A stretch of 64,000 nt of DNA from Myxococcales bacterium (GCA_020633465.1 JACKDN010000035.1:1-64000); one strand, 5' to 3'. Positions 42,951 to 55,817 are shown, counted from the stretch's first letter. The notes: generated by a model from the sequence alone, not told the origin. A program made the numbers and translations.

Positions 42951-43954
42951 ATGCGCTGGCTCACCGCCCTGCTCGTCCTGGTCGCGGCGCCGATGAGCGC
43001 GCACGCCGAGATCGAGCCGAAGTACTACGCCGAGATGCAGGCGGGCGCGCCGGAGGCGGTGACCGTGAAGGTCACCGAGGTCGACACCTCGGTGTGCGTG
43101 CTGTGGTGCTCGAAGCAGAGCGTCACGGCGAAGGCGGTGGTGACGGCCGTCGAGCGGTCGAGCAGCGGGCTGAAGGTGGGGGACGCCATCACCATCCGCT
43201 ACACCCACCTCATCCCCAGCGGCGGGTGGGCGGGGCCGCGGCCGATCCCGGTGCTGAAGGCGGGCGAGACGACCGTGGCCTTCCTGCGGCCGAACAAGCG
43301 GTTGGGCTACCACCCGGCGGCGCGGGGCTACAGCTTCGAGCGGGTGGCCGCGGAGCGGGTGCCGCGCGAGGTGCCGGCGCCCGAGCCGGCCGAGCGGCCG
43401 GTGGAGACGCGCACCGCGCGGTGCGTCATCGATCCGGTGCCGGGCGGGAAGCGGCTGCAGGCGGTGACCCTGGTGCTCGACGACGGGACGTCGTGGATCG
43501 CCGCCTACCGACCCCATGCGCGCTTCTGGCCCTTCGCCGACAAGCGCGTCGTCTTCACCGGGCGGCCGTACTCGAACCCGCCCCACGTCCAGTCCGTGGG
43601 GGGCACGCACGTCGAGGTGAAGACGATCGAGCTGGCGCCCGGTGAGACGGCGTACGCGCCGGCGCCCGACCGGCTGCCGGCGCCGCCGACCGTGGGGACG
43701 CTGGCCGAGCTGAAGGCGCGCGCCGGTCGCTGGTCGCGCGTCGTGATGCCGATCGAGGGCGGCAAGGTCGTCTTCCCCGACGGCGCGCTGCCTCTCCGCG
43801 TCTTCGGCCGCACCCAGCCGAAGGCGGGCGCCCACACCCTGATGGCGCGCTACGTCGAGGGCAACGACGGCGCGGCGGTGTACGCGGCGTCGAGCTGCCC
43901 GGGGACGTGCCCCGCTGCGGCATGGACGACGCCTCCGGCCCGGGGAAGAAGTAG
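42951..43954 (+). CDS. Secreted protein of unknown function, frameshifted near its end
   Basis: About 334 residues if repaired. Signal peptide LLVLVAAPMSAHA. Two similar beta-rich halves: residues 25-125 (AVTVKVTEVDTSVCVLWCSKQSVTAKAVV, KVGDAITIRYTHL) resemble proteins of the tissue-inhibitor/OB-like type, and the second half starts near RTARCVIDPVPGG. The open frame runs on past 43954 through the opposite-strand nuclease gene, which is implausible. Adding one base near 43885 gives a natural ending DVPRCGMDDASGPGKK-stop at 43952-43954, and the span of 1004 nt is one short of whole codons. No family recognised. Confidence 0.58.
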
Positions 43955-43955
43955 G

Positions 43956-45089
43956 TCAGGGCGCGGGCAGCGGGCCGTCGAGGGTCTGGAACGCCTCGAA
44001 GTCGTCCACCCGCTCGACCAGCTCGGGGCAGTCGATGAAGGGGTTGCGGTTGCCCTGGATCGCCTCGACGGCGTCGTTGCGCCCCCGCTCGAGATCGTCG
44101 GGCGGATCCTCCGCGTGCCAGGCGCGCACCGTCGCCTCTTCGGTGGCGGGCAGATCCAGCCCCCAGCGCACCGAGTAGTAGAGGACCGTCCGCGCGATGT
44201 CCCCGCGGCGGGCCGCGCGCACCTCGAAGACGGTGTCGCCGCTGGCGTCGGTGCCCAGCACGCTGGGGCTGTGGTCGAGCACGCGGTCGCGCACCGGCGT
44301 CCCGAACCGGAAGCTGCCGCGCGCGCTGTTGGCCCCCGCGTCGCTGGGCCACAGGTTGTGGATGTCGCTCTCGTGGTGGCTGAACAGCACGCTGTCGCGA
44401 TCGCCGTCCATGCGCGAGCGCGGCCAGACGTGCTCGGCGTTGAAGTCGTTGTGGTTGGGCTCCTCGTCGGGGCCGGTGGCCACGAAGCGCCCGGTGTAGA
44501 CGCACTCGACGCCCTGCTGGCCGCCCGGGCCGGGGCGCCGCTCCACCTGCGTGAACATGAAGTGGCGCGCGGTGGTGTAGCGGTTGAGGTTGCCGCCCAG
44601 GTCGGCCTGCGGGTCGATGGGCACGTAGGCCGACTGGACGTCGCGGTGCAGGCGGTCGCGCAGCGCGTCGCCGTCGAGCCCCGCGTAGGCCGCGCAGCCC
44701 TCGCCCGGGGGCGCGGCGTCCATCCGCGGCTCGGCGTCGGCCACCGGCGCGGCGTCGACCACCGGCGCGGCGTCGCTGTCGACGGTCGCGTCGGCGCCGA
44801 CCGCCCCGTCCTCGTCGACGCCGCGATCGACCTCGATCGCGGCGTCGCCCGCCGCGTCGGTTCCGGGCGCGGCGTCGTCCACGGCCCGCGCGTCCCGCGG
44901 CGCCGCGTCGACGTCCGGCCCGCCGTCTTCGATCGGCGTCACGTCCTGATCGAGGGTGGGCCCGGCGTCGCCCGGCGCGCCGTCGACCGTGGGCCCGACG
45001 TCGGTTGTTCCCTGGGCCGCGCCCTCGTCGTCGGCGTCGTCACAGGCGGCGGGGGCGAACAGCAGCAGCAGCAGGGCGAGTCGTCGCAT
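43956..45089 (-). CDS. Endonuclease I family lipoprotein
   Basis: 377 residues. A lipoprotein signal (LLLLFAPAAC) and a 110-residue Asp-Ala-rich linker precede an endonuclease I (EndA/Vvn, His-Me finger) domain. The catalytic signature is DFNAEHVWPRSRMDG, followed by SHHESDIHNLWPSDAGANSARGSFRFG with the metal-binding Asn. Enzymes of this family degrade extracellular or periplasmic DNA. A surface-anchored DNase fits a predatory or biofilm-degrading lifestyle. The ATG at 45089 begins the signal peptide. Confidence 0.92.
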   Translation of the reverse strand: MRRLALLLLLFAPAACDDADDEGAAQGTTDVGPTVDGAPGDAGPTLDQDVTPIEDGGPDVDAAPRDARAVDDAAPGTDAAGDAAIEVDRGVDEDGAVGADATVDSDAAPVVDAAPVADAEPRMDAAPPGEGCAAYAGLDGDALRDRLHRDVQSAYVPIDPQADLGGNLNRYTTARHFMFTQVERRPGPGGQQGVECVYTGRFVATGPDEEPNHNDFNAEHVWPRSRMDGDRDSVLFSHHESDIHNLWPSDAGANSARGSFRFGTPVRDRVLDHSPSVLGTDASGDTVFEVRAARRGDIARTVLYYSVRWGLDLPATEEATVRAWHAEDPPDDLERGRNDAVEAIQGNRNPFIDCPELVERVDDFEAFQTLDGPLPAP

Positions 45090-45215
45090 GGCGCGGGAGG
45101 TTAGCGGCGGTGCCCCGGCCGACGCCAGCCGCGCCGCGCGGGTGCCGGTGGCGCCGGGCGGCCGCCCCGTGCTAACCCCGTTCGCAGTCACGCGCGACGG
45201 GGGAGGACCAGGCGC

Positions 45216-46721
45216 ATGCGAGGTGTCGGCCGCTGGCTGCTCGTCGGCGTCGCGTTGATGGGCTGCCAGGAAGTCGAAGAGACGGACGACGCCGGGCCCT
45301 CCGGTCCGCCGGCCACGTTCGACGGTGGCGCGGGCGACGGCCTCGACGCCGCCCGGCCCGGGGACGCGGCAACGGACGGCGACGTCGGCGCCGACGCCCG
45401 CCCGTCGCTCGACGCTGCGCCCCCCCGCGACGCTGCGCCGCCCGTCGACGCGGCGCCGCCGCTCGACGCCGCGCCGCCTCGACCCGATCTCGCCCCGCTG
45501 CCCGACGCCACGCTCGAGCCCGGCCCCCTGGCGACCGAGTGCCCCGTCGCCTGGACCACCCTGGGCGCCGACCGCCCGGTCGCCTGCGCGGGCCGGCACC
45601 ACATGGTGGTCGCCGGCACCATCGAGCCGCCCACCGTCGACATCGCGCGCTCGGGCCAAGGCCGCGTGCTGATCGGGTGGACCGAGCAGACGCTGTTCGA
45701 CGCGGGCTACTACGTGCTGCGCCAGATCGACGAGCGGCGCCTGGTCGTGATCGACGAGGCCCAGATCGAGCCCTTCTTCGAGGTCGGCGAGCTGGTCGGC
45801 TCGGCGGCGGCCCTCGCCGTGCAGCGCGAGACCTTCCACCTCGCCCTCTGGTTCACCTCGGACTCGGGCAGCCAGGTGCAGTACACGCAGTGGCGACCCG
45901 ACGACTCGCTGGCGCCGGTCGAGGTGGTGTCCGGCCTGGTCGGCAGCGCCGGCGAGGTCGATCTCGCCGTCGCCGACAACGGTGACGTCCACGTCGCCTG
46001 GCACGACGCGCAGTCCGGCCAGATCCTCGTCCGCGCGCGCCGCGCGCCGGACGCCGCGTGGGACGCCAACCCCTTCGAGGTGGACGTCGATCTCGAGACC
46101 AACGCCGATCTGGGCGCGGCCGTGCGCGTCGTCACGACCGATCCGCGCGTCCAGCACGTGGCCTACCAGCACGTCCTGGGGCGCTTCGGGGCCGCCCCCG
46201 CCTACCGCGCCCGCATCGGCGACCGCTGGACGGCCCGCCGCACCCTGGACAACAACGAGAACCGGCGCCACAGCGGCGTGGGGCTCGCCCTGGCCGTGCA
46301 CGCCGACACCCGCACCGTGGCCTACGTCGACTGGGTGGGCGGCACGGGTGAGCTGCGGCTGGCGCACTTCGGCTCGGCCGACGAGCTGCCCGTCTTCGAG
46401 ACCCTCGAGGCGGGCCTGCCGCTGGACGAGACGCCCTCGCGCTTCCCCCTGGCCATGCGCGTCGACCGCGTCGGCCTGCTGCACCTGGCGGCGGTCGTGC
46501 CCGACGGCGGGGGCCGGTGGGCGCTGCGCTATTGGCGGCAGACTCGCCTGGGTGGGCCCCTGACGTGGCTCGTCGACACGGTCGACGACGACGTCGAGAT
46601 GCGGAACCTGTCGGCCCGCGTCGACCTGTTCGTCGACGACGATCGGCGCCCCCACATCGCCTGGTTCGACGCGGGCGACGGCAACATCCACTACGCGCAG
46701 CTCGATCCCGACGGGCAGTAG
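45216..46721 (+). CDS. Lipoprotein with beta-propeller-like repeats
   Basis: 501 residues. Lipobox VGVALMGC, then an Asp-Ala-Pro linker to about residue 105. The rest has repeated strands with His-Val-Ala-Trp and His-Ile-Ala-Trp cores (GDVHVAWHDA, QHVAYQHVLG, LLHLAAVVPD, PHIAWFDAGDGNIHY), typical of sialidase- or YwtD-like propeller blades. No catalytic signature is visible. A ligand-binding or adhesive role on the cell surface is likely. GGGGGAGG lies before the ATG. Confidence 0.72.
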   Translation: MRGVGRWLLVGVALMGCQEVEETDDAGPSGPPATFDGGAGDGLDAARPGDAATDGDVGADARPSLDAAPPRDAAPPVDAAPPLDAAPPRPDLAPLPDATLEPGPLATECPVAWTTLGADRPVACAGRHHMVVAGTIEPPTVDIARSGQGRVLIGWTEQTLFDAGYYVLRQIDERRLVVIDEAQIEPFFEVGELVGSAAALAVQRETFHLALWFTSDSGSQVQYTQWRPDDSLAPVEVVSGLVGSAGEVDLAVADNGDVHVAWHDAQSGQILVRARRAPDAAWDANPFEVDVDLETNADLGAAVRVVTTDPRVQHVAYQHVLGRFGAAPAYRARIGDRWTARRTLDNNENRRHSGVGLALAVHADTRTVAYVDWVGGTGELRLAHFGSADELPVFETLEAGLPLDETPSRFPLAMRVDRVGLLHLAAVVPDGGGRWALRYWRQTRLGGPLTWLVDTVDDDVEMRNLSARVDLFVDDDRRPHIAWFDAGDGNIHYAQLDPDGQ

Positions 46722-46806
46722 CGCACCGTTCACCACCCAGCCTGGTGGCGTGGTCGTCGTCGGCGAAGCGGTCCGTCGTGATTCGGCGGCGAGCTCCTCG
46801 CGCTGA

Positions 46807-47610
46807 TCAGTCGGGCGCGGACGCCTCGCAGATATAGCTGTAGCCGCGCCCGCAGGGCCGATCGTCCCACTGGGTGTCGCGCCCGTCGCGGGTCATCAGC
46901 AGGCCGCAGTCCTCACCGCCGCTGCCATTGTTGGGCTCGCCGCGATCCCAATGGCTGTAGGCCACGGGGGTGCCGTCCAGCCAGACCCAGTCGCCCTCGT
47001 TTTGGCGGTCGTTGAGGCCCAGCCAGGTGTCGCCGAAGCCCCGCTGGTTGACCGAGGCGTACAGATAGCTGTCCTCGGCGCCGTCCTCGACCACCGCGAG
47101 ATCGTAGCCCACCTGCTGGCAGGCGGCGCGCGCCGTCGGCCAGTCGACCTGCTGGGGACAGAAGAGATAGGCGCTGGTGCCGAACGCGCCCAGATCGCAG
47201 GGGCAGGCGGCCCCCTCGTCGATGCGATCGTCACAGTCTTCGTCGGTGCCGTCGCACGTCTCGACCCCGCACACGGGCCCCACGTCGACGCGCGGCGCGG
47301 CGTCGGCGGGCGGTGGCGGAGGCGCCGCGTCCGCCGCGGGCGGCGGCAGGGCGTCGAGCGTCGGATCGGGCGGCGCGCTGTCGACGACCGGCGGCGCGGC
47401 GTCGGCCGACGGCGCGGGCGGGGTGCCCCGATCGAGGCGCCGGGCGCCGGCGTCGGTCGAGCGGGGGAAGGGCGAGCCGGACACGAGCGCGTCGACCGCC
47501 GCGCCGCCGTCGGCGGACTTGGCGGGCAGGTCGATCGGATCACCCTCGGCGCACGCCGCGAGCGCCCCCACCAGCATCCCGATCGCCCACCGTCGTCCGA
47601 CCACCATCAT
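46807..47610 (-). CDS. C-type lectin domain lipoprotein
   Basis: 267 residues. Lipoprotein signal (GMLVGALAAC), Pro/Asp-Ala linker with a Cys-rich MopE-like motif (CDGTDEDCDDRIDEGAACPC), then a C-type lectin domain from about 140: AYLFCPQQVDWPTARAACQQVG, GLNDRQNEGDWVWLDG, and EPNNGSGGEDCGLL with the Ca/sugar EPN motif and QWDD. The EPN motif predicts mannose-type sugar binding. Two adjacent ATG codons (47610 and 47607) are possible starts. Confidence 0.9.
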   Translation of the reverse strand: MMVVGRRWAIGMLVGALAACAEGDPIDLPAKSADGGAAVDALVSGSPFPRSTDAGARRLDRGTPPAPSADAAPPVVDSAPPDPTLDALPPPAADAAPPPPPADAAPRVDVGPVCGVETCDGTDEDCDDRIDEGAACPCDLGAFGTSAYLFCPQQVDWPTARAACQQVGYDLAVVEDGAEDSYLYASVNQRGFGDTWLGLNDRQNEGDWVWLDGTPVAYSHWDRGEPNNGSGGEDCGLLMTRDGRDTQWDDRPCGRGYSYICEASAPD

Positions 47611-47831
47611 CCTCTCGCGCCGCGCGTGGCCCCGGCGCCGAGCGCACGCTCGAGCACCTCGCCGCGCCCACCCTGTGCTCGGCGTACACTAGCACACGCG
47701 CCCTCGGCGGAAGCACGGGCCGTGCCGCCGCCGCAGCCTCGGACGGGCGACGGCATGGGGACGACCGTCCCCACGCGGTCGGGGCCACCCGCCCCCTGTG
47801 CGCGGCCCCGCGACGCGCGTAGACTCGGGCC

Positions 47832-48704
47832 ATGCGACGCGACGCGAGCTTGCTGGTCGGGGCACTCCTGCTCGCCGGCTGCACCCCGATCCTCGACACG
47901 GGCGAGCGCCCCCAGGACGGCCCGCCCGTGCGGCCCGCGGTCGAAGCGGGCCTCGTGGACGCGACGCTCGACGCGACGATCCCGGACGCCCCGGTCGACG
48001 ACGCCGCGGCCGTCCTCACCGACGCCGGCGGCGAGCCGACGGGGGACGCGGTCGCGCCGGGCGACGCCGCGCCTGCCCCGCCCACCCCGAGCTGCGCGCC
48101 CCCCGGCGCGCCCCTCGGCGCCTGCAGCGTCTGCGGCGCGGACGGCCTGCCGGCGCCGCTGCTGGACGACGAGAGCTGTCCGGTCGGGTGCGGCCCACGC
48201 TTCGAGCTGAACGACTCGGTGTGCTTCCGCACCGACGTCGTCGAAGCCCACCGCTGCCGGGCGCTGGGCGTCTGCCACCCGGACCGCGCGTCGGCCTGCA
48301 CCGAGGGGCAGCCGGTCGAGGTCGCCCGCGCCGAGGGGCCCTGCGAGCACATCGTCGGGTGCGCGGGTGACGTCCCGCCGCGCCGCGAGGTGCTCGTCGG
48401 CGAGCCCTGCAACCGCTTCGGCCTGTGCGGTGAAGACGGGACCTGCGACGTCCCCCCCGAATGCGACCTGCCCGGCGATCTCTGGCTGTGCAGCCACCGG
48501 ATCGTCGACGGGACCCCCCGCTGCACGGTGCAAGGCACCGATCCGGACACGGCCATCGACTGCGTCGAGGTCTGCGGCCGGGGCGGCGGGCGCTGCGTGG
48601 GGGCCCAGATCTGGGGCCCCGCCGTCTGCGCCCCCGGCCTGCCCGTCGGCTGCCGCCAGCGTGCCGCCAGGGTGCTCTGCGTCTGCAGCTTCGAGACCGA
48701 GTGA
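47832..48704 (+). CDS. Cys-rich lipoprotein of unknown function
   Basis: 290 residues. Lipobox LLLAGC, short Asp-Ala linker, then about 200 residues with over 25 Cys, probably all disulfide bonded (CSVCGADGLPAP, CGPRFELNDSVC, CEHIVGCAG, CGRGGGRC). No known family is recognised. It should be an outer-membrane or secreted protein. It is divergent from the lectin gene. A TAGACT lies just before the ATG, which would give a very short or absent leader. Confidence 0.7.
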   Translation: MRRDASLLVGALLLAGCTPILDTGERPQDGPPVRPAVEAGLVDATLDATIPDAPVDDAAAVLTDAGGEPTGDAVAPGDAAPAPPTPSCAPPGAPLGACSVCGADGLPAPLLDDESCPVGCGPRFELNDSVCFRTDVVEAHRCRALGVCHPDRASACTEGQPVEVARAEGPCEHIVGCAGDVPPRREVLVGEPCNRFGLCGEDGTCDVPPECDLPGDLWLCSHRIVDGTPRCTVQGTDPDTAIDCVEVCGRGGGRCVGAQIWGPAVCAPGLPVGCRQRAARVLCVCSFETE

Positions 48705-48738
48705 CGACCGCCGACGCGCCACCCCAGCGCCGACCGGA

Positions 48739-49338
48739 TCAGTCGATGCCCGGGCGCAGCGGCGGCGGCGGATCGCGCAGCCAAAGCCACAACGTCACCG
48801 CGCCGGCCACGGCGGCGAAGCCCCACGCGACGTCGCTGGCCCGCCCGAAGGCCTCGGCGCGCGCCACGTGCTCGTCGTAGGCGGACGGATCGTCCGTGTC
48901 GCGCGCCTCCTGCGCGGCGCCCACCGCCACCCCCCCGAAGCTGGCCGCGGCGACGCCGACGCCGAGCGTCGTCACCAGGGACGCGATGCGCCAGGGGGCC
49001 GCGGGATCGGGTCGTACGCACGACGGCCGCAGCGCGGGCAGCCGCGCCCGCGCCGCGGCGGCGGCCTCGGTGTCGGTCTCGAGCTCGAGGTAGGTGGTGT
49101 AGGTCTCGGCCGCCCGGCAGGCCATCACGGGGTCGCCGTCGCGCCGCGACAGCGCGTCGCGGACGTAGGCCAGGTTGTAGATGACCAGGGGATCCAGCCG
49201 GCAGGCCGGGCGACGGCGCACCGCCCGCAGCGCCTCGTGCGCCGCGTCGAGATCCTCGGCCGCCACCTCGACGGCGTCCAGCGCGCACTCGGCGTGCGCC
49301 GATGTCGCGACCAACATCAGGATCAGCAGCCGGCGCAT
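48739..49338 (-). CDS. Signal-peptide protein with helical repeats and membrane segments
   Basis: 199 residues. The signal peptide MRRLLILMLVATSAHA is followed by an alpha-helical region with a TPR-like look (YNLAYVRDALSRRDGDPVMACRAAETYTTYLELETD), then two hydrophobic segments (SLVTTLGVGVAAASFGGVAVGAA and VAWGFAAVAGAVTLWLWL). This layout is frequent next to myxobacterial kinase genes. It lies 16 bp downstream of the kinase stop and probably forms an operon with it. Function unknown. Confidence 0.65.
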   Translation of the reverse strand: MRRLLILMLVATSAHAECALDAVEVAAEDLDAAHEALRAVRRRPACRLDPLVIYNLAYVRDALSRRDGDPVMACRAAETYTTYLELETDTEAAAAARARLPALRPSCVRPDPAAPWRIASLVTTLGVGVAAASFGGVAVGAAQEARDTDDPSAYDEHVARAEAFGRASDVAWGFAAVAGAVTLWLWLRDPPPPLRPGID

Positions 49339-49354
49339 CGCGGCCCAGCATGCG

Positions 49355-51066
49355 TCAACGCGGGCGGCCCACGCCAGCCCGGCGGCAACCCACGCCCAAA
49401 ACCAGACAGGCCCGCCGATAGCGCTCGCGCGGCAGGCGCGCCGCCGCCGCGCCCAGGATCTCGAGCAGATCGAGCGCCCGGCGCGCGGTGGCGCAATCAC
49501 AGCGGCCGAGCGCCTCGCCGAACATCTGCTGCGGTGACGGCCCCGCGTCGGGCAGCACCGCCACCAGCGGGCCTGCGTCGCGCGCCGCCGGCCCCGCGTC
49601 GCTCGACCCGACCGCACGACCGGGCGCGCGGGCTCGACCGGCCTCGGGCGTCCCCGCGTCGGGCGGCGGCTGGGGCTCCGGCGGCTCGATCGGGCGTCGG
49701 CCGTCGGGCGTCGCCTCGGCGTTGCGCGACGCGCCGCCGCCCGGCGCCCGGGTGCCGGCCGCCCGGGCAGTGGGCGCGGGGCGCTCGGCGCGCCACCGCG
49801 ACCGGTCCCGCGTCGGGCGGCCGCCGCGGCGATCCCCGCGGCGCGCCGAACGAGCCGTGGCGGCGCGTCCGCGCGCGCCCCGTCGTCCGTCCGAGCGGCG
49901 GCCACCGCGGGCCCGACGCCCTGATCCCGGATCACGATCGGCGGCACGACGGTCGGTGGCGGCGCGACGACGACGGCGGGAGGCCCCGCGCTCGGCGCGC
50001 CGAGCCCCGCGGTCACGGGGGCCGGGCTCGACGGCCACAGCGTGAGCGCCAGCAGGGCCACCGCCGCCAGCCCGCCGGCCCACAGCGCGCCTCGCCTCAG
50101 GTGGGTGCGGCGCGACGCCGGTGGCTCGGGCGCGTCCTCCGGTGGCGGCTCGGCGCGCACCCGTCGGATGACGGTGACCACCTCGCCGGGCCCGGTCAGG
50201 ATCGAGGCGGCCGGCGCGCGCGCGTCGTCCGCCTGAGCGGCCCGCTCGAGGGCCTGACGCATCGCGTCGGCCGAGGCGAAGCGCGCCTCGGGCGCGCGGG
50301 CGGTGGCGCAGGCCACCACCGCCCGAGCCGCCGGCGAGACCTCCGGCGGCAGCGCGTCCAGGCGGCCCGCGCGCAGCGCCTCCACCAGTCGCCGGAAGGC
50401 TCGACGGCCGATCACCATCTCGACCCACAAGAGCGCCGTCGCGAACTGATCCGCCGCGGGGCCCACCGCCTCGCCCGCCCGCTGCTCGGGCGCCGCGTAG
50501 GCCGGCGTCCCCATCGACATGCCGGCCCGGGTGCGGAACATGCCGGTGCCCCGCGGCGGCAGGTAGGGCCGCACCGAGCCGAAGTCGAGCAGCTTGACGC
50601 TCAGCGCGCCCTGGGCGTCCTCGACCAGCATCACGTTGCTCGGCTTGACGTCCCGGTGCACCAGGCCCGCCGCGTGCGCCGCGCTCAGCGCGCCCAACAC
50701 CTCGCCGACGAGGCGGGCCGCGAGCGTGGGCGCGAACACCCGCCCCGTGCGCAACACCACGCGCAGATCGACGCCCTCGACCAGCTCCTCGACGATGAAG
50801 GGACCGATGGCGTCGTGGCCGTAGTCGACGAAGCCGACGACGACGGGGTGGCGCAGGCGGTGCAGCACCTGCGCCTCGCGCTCGAAGCGCGCGCGCTGGT
50901 CGCGGGTCAAGGGCGCGTCGGACCGCAGCACCTTCACGGCGAAGGGCCCCCCGCCTTCCAGATCCTCGGCCCGGTACACGACACCGAAGGCGCCCGCGCC
51001 GAGGCGCTCGACCAGCCGGTAGCGGCCGGCCAGCACCCGACCGAGCAATGGATCGGGTGCGCTCAA
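49355..51066 (-). CDS. Serine/threonine protein kinase, probable frameshift in linker
   Basis: About 570 residues. Kinase domain 1-285 with all elements: LGAGAFGVVYRA, Lys45, Glu66 region, HRDVKPSN (Asp139), DFG (161-163) and APEQ. An RD-type, Hanks-family kinase should therefore be active. One membrane helix (about 328-346) places a C-terminal part outside. That part changes frame near 49830: the natural continuation NAEATPDGRRPIEPPEPQPPP through QQMFGEALGRCDCATARRALDLLEILG is in the frame ending at 49355, and the span of 1712 nt is one base short of whole codons. Start TTG 51066 gives the usual DPLLGRVLAGRYRLVERLG beginning. Confidence 0.85.
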
Positions 51067-51360
51067 GACGTCGACTTCGTTGGACGGATGGGGCCCCCCG
51101 GGCGCCGATGCGCCCCGATCCTACGCGCTCCCGGCGTCCGATGGGTGAGGAAAGCGGCGGCGGTCGGCGGGCCGCCCGTCGCCTCGGCGGCGCCGTAGGG
51201 CACGACCTCGCCCGCGCCGTCGACCGCGGGGCCGTCGTCCCTGGGGGCGCGCGCCGCCTGGGACACCGAGGTCACGACCGCGCGTGCCCCGTGCCTCGCC
51301 CGCCGCACCCGGGCGCACCCGCGCGTTGACGACGGCCGCCGGGCGCGCGAAAGTGCCGCC

Positions 51361-53420
<2,060 letters not shown>

Positions 53421-53424
<4 letters not shown>

Positions 53425-55817
53425 GATCGCTCGCCGCGCTGATGGCGCTCGCCCTCGCGTGGCCCGCCGCGAGCTTCGCGGCCGACAATTGGAGCGACGT
53501 GGCGCCCGGCGTCCGCCTGCTGCGCCGCACCACCGACCGTCCCTGGCGCATCTTCGCCCTGCGGATCGACCTGTGCGCGCGCGGCGTGAGCGTGCGCGCG
53601 ACCGCCGAGGGGGAGCGTTGGCGCACGGTGCCCTCGTTCGCCGACCGCGTGGGCGCGGTCGCGGCGGTGAACGCCGACTTCTTCAGCTACGACACCCAGC
53701 GTCCCACCGGCCTGGCGGTCCACGCGGGCGACGTGTGGAGCCCGCACCTGCGCGGCGGCGGCGAGGCGCTGTTCGGCGACGACCGCGCCTGGCTGCAGGC
53801 GCCCGCGTCGGCGGCCAACGTGCCGCCGTGGGTGCGCGAGGCGGTGGGCGCGCGGCCGATGCTGGTGGTCGATGGCCAGGTGCCGAACAGCTTCAACCGC
53901 ACGGACTGCGCGGCGCGGCACCCGCGCACCGCCATCGGCCTGTCCGCCGACCGCCGAACGCTCACCCTGGCGGTCGTCGACGGGCGCTCGAACCGCAGCA
54001 TCGGCATGACCTGCGCCGAGCTGGGCGGCCTGATGGCCGGCCTGGGCGCGCACCGCGCGATGAACCTCGACGGCGGCGGCAGCTCGACGCTCTGGGCGCG
54101 GGGCAGCGGCGTCGTCAACAGTCCCTCCGACGGATCGCCGCGCACCGTGGCGAACCACCTGGCGATCCTGGTGGGCGACGGTCCGCCCGGCGCGTGCGCC
54201 TACGACGAGGCCGAGGTGATCGATCAGGCCGCCCTGCTCGACGGCGGCAGCACCGACGTCGACGGCGACGGCCGCGCGGACCTGTGCGGGCGGGGATTTT
54301 CGTCGCTGATGTGTCACCCCTCGACGGGCGCCGGCGCGGCCGAGGACGCTTGGGTCGTCGACGGCCTCGGCGACGACTCGGGCTGGAGCGATCCCACCAA
54401 CTTCTCGACGCTGCGCTTCGGCGACCTGAACGGGGACGGTCGGGCCGACTTCTGCCTTCGCGCCAACGCGGGCGTGCGCTGCTGGACGTCGAACGGCGCG
54501 GGCTTCGATCGCTACGCCAACGGCCCCGCCTGGAGCGACGCCGACGGCTGGAACGCGCCGGGACTGTTCACCACGATGCGCCTGGCCGACGTCACCGGCG
54601 ACGGCCGCGCCGACCTGTGCGCCCGCGACACCGAAGGCATCGTGTGCCACCCGTCGACCGGCGACGGCTTCGGTGCGGCCTTCCGCGGCCCGGCGCTGAG
54701 CGACGCCAGCGGCTGGGGCGGCGTCGACCACTTCGGCACCCTACGCTTCGGCGACATCGACGGCGACGGCCGCGCCGACGTCTGCGCCCGCGCCGGCGCC
54801 GGCATGCGCTGCTGGCGCAGCACCGGCGAGGGCTTCAATCGTCGCGTGGACGGCCCCGCCTGGAGCGACGCGGCCGGCTTCGACGACGTGGCCCGCTGGA
54901 GCACCATCCGACTGACCGACGTGGACGGCGACGGGCGGGCCGATCTGTGCGCGCGCACCGGCGAAGCGTTCGCCTGCCACCCCTCGACGGGCGACGGGTT
55001 CGGCCCCGCGTGGCCAGCGCCCGCGCTGAGCGACGGCAGCGGCTGGCGCGATCACGACAACTACGGGACCGTCCGCCTGGCCGACGTGGACGGCGACGGC
55101 GACCGCGACCTGTGCGCGCGGGCCAACGCCCGGGTGTACTGCTGGCTCTTCGCGCCGGGCGCCGGCTTCGACGCGCGCATCGACGGCCCCGAGCTGAGCG
55201 ACGACAGCGGCTGGGGCGACGGGCTGTACAACACCTCGCTGCGCTGGGGCGATCTGAACGGCGACGGGAAGGCCGACCTGTGCGCGCGCGCCGCGGCCGG
55301 CGTACGCTGCTGGCGCAGCACCGGCGATGGCTTCCGCGGCTCGGTGGCGGGGCCCGAGTGGAGCGACGCGGGCGACTGGGACCGCCTGCGCCATCGCTCC
55401 ACGTTCCGGTTCGCCGGCGGCGGGCCGCTGCCGGCCCCGCCCGATCCGGTCGAGCCCGACGCGGGCGCGCCGCCGGCCGACGCGGGCCCGACCCCTCCGC
55501 CCGACGCGGGCGCGCGCCAGGACGCGATGCCGCCGGGCGGTGACCTGGATGGGTCCAGCCCGACGCCGCCGCGGCCGGACGCGACGCCGCCCGGCCAGCG
55601 GGACGCGAACGCTCCGCCCGGGCCGACCATCCGCGACGGCGGCGCCCCCCGCGCTGACGGACAGCCACCGGTCGGGGCCGAGCCCGCCGCGGACGACCCG
55701 GAGACGCTCGGCGCCCAGGCCGACGGCGGTTGCCAGGCGTCCCCCGGCGCGCCGACGCTGCCGGCGTTGATGCTGCTGGTGTCCGTGCTCGGGCTTCGCC
55801 GGCGGCGTCAGCCGTAG
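53421..55817 (+). CDS. Phosphodiester glycosidase domain protein with VCBS repeats and MYXO-CTERM
   Basis: 798 residues. Signal peptide, then a phosphodiester glycosidase (NAGPA) domain to about 255 with the signature AVNADFFSYDTQRPTG and MNLDGGGSSTLWARG. About seven repeats of roughly 50 residues follow, each with a calcium loop like DVDGDGRADLCAR, then a GV-C-W or V-CHPSTG strand and a Trp-Ser-Asp turn, an FG-GAP/VCBS propeller. An Asp-Pro linker leads to CQASPGAPTLPALMLLVSVLGLRRRRQP, a MYXO-CTERM anchor. NAGPA-type domains remove sugar phosphodiesters in exopolysaccharide or teichoic-acid-like material. GTG start overlaps the preceding stop. Confidence 0.88.

Noticed and set aside
48739..51066. 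A single 775-residue kinase fused to the membrane protein
   Set aside because: The middle of that frame is Arg-rich nonsense, while a second frame carries the natural kinase tail with its own stop at 49355 and the membrane protein has its own signal peptide at 49338.
51067..51360. Small gene between the kinase and the YgfK-like gene
   Set aside because: Frames of 65-99 codons on both strands are Arg/Gly-rich without start signals. This 294-bp gap is read as a divergent promoter region with nothing clear in it.
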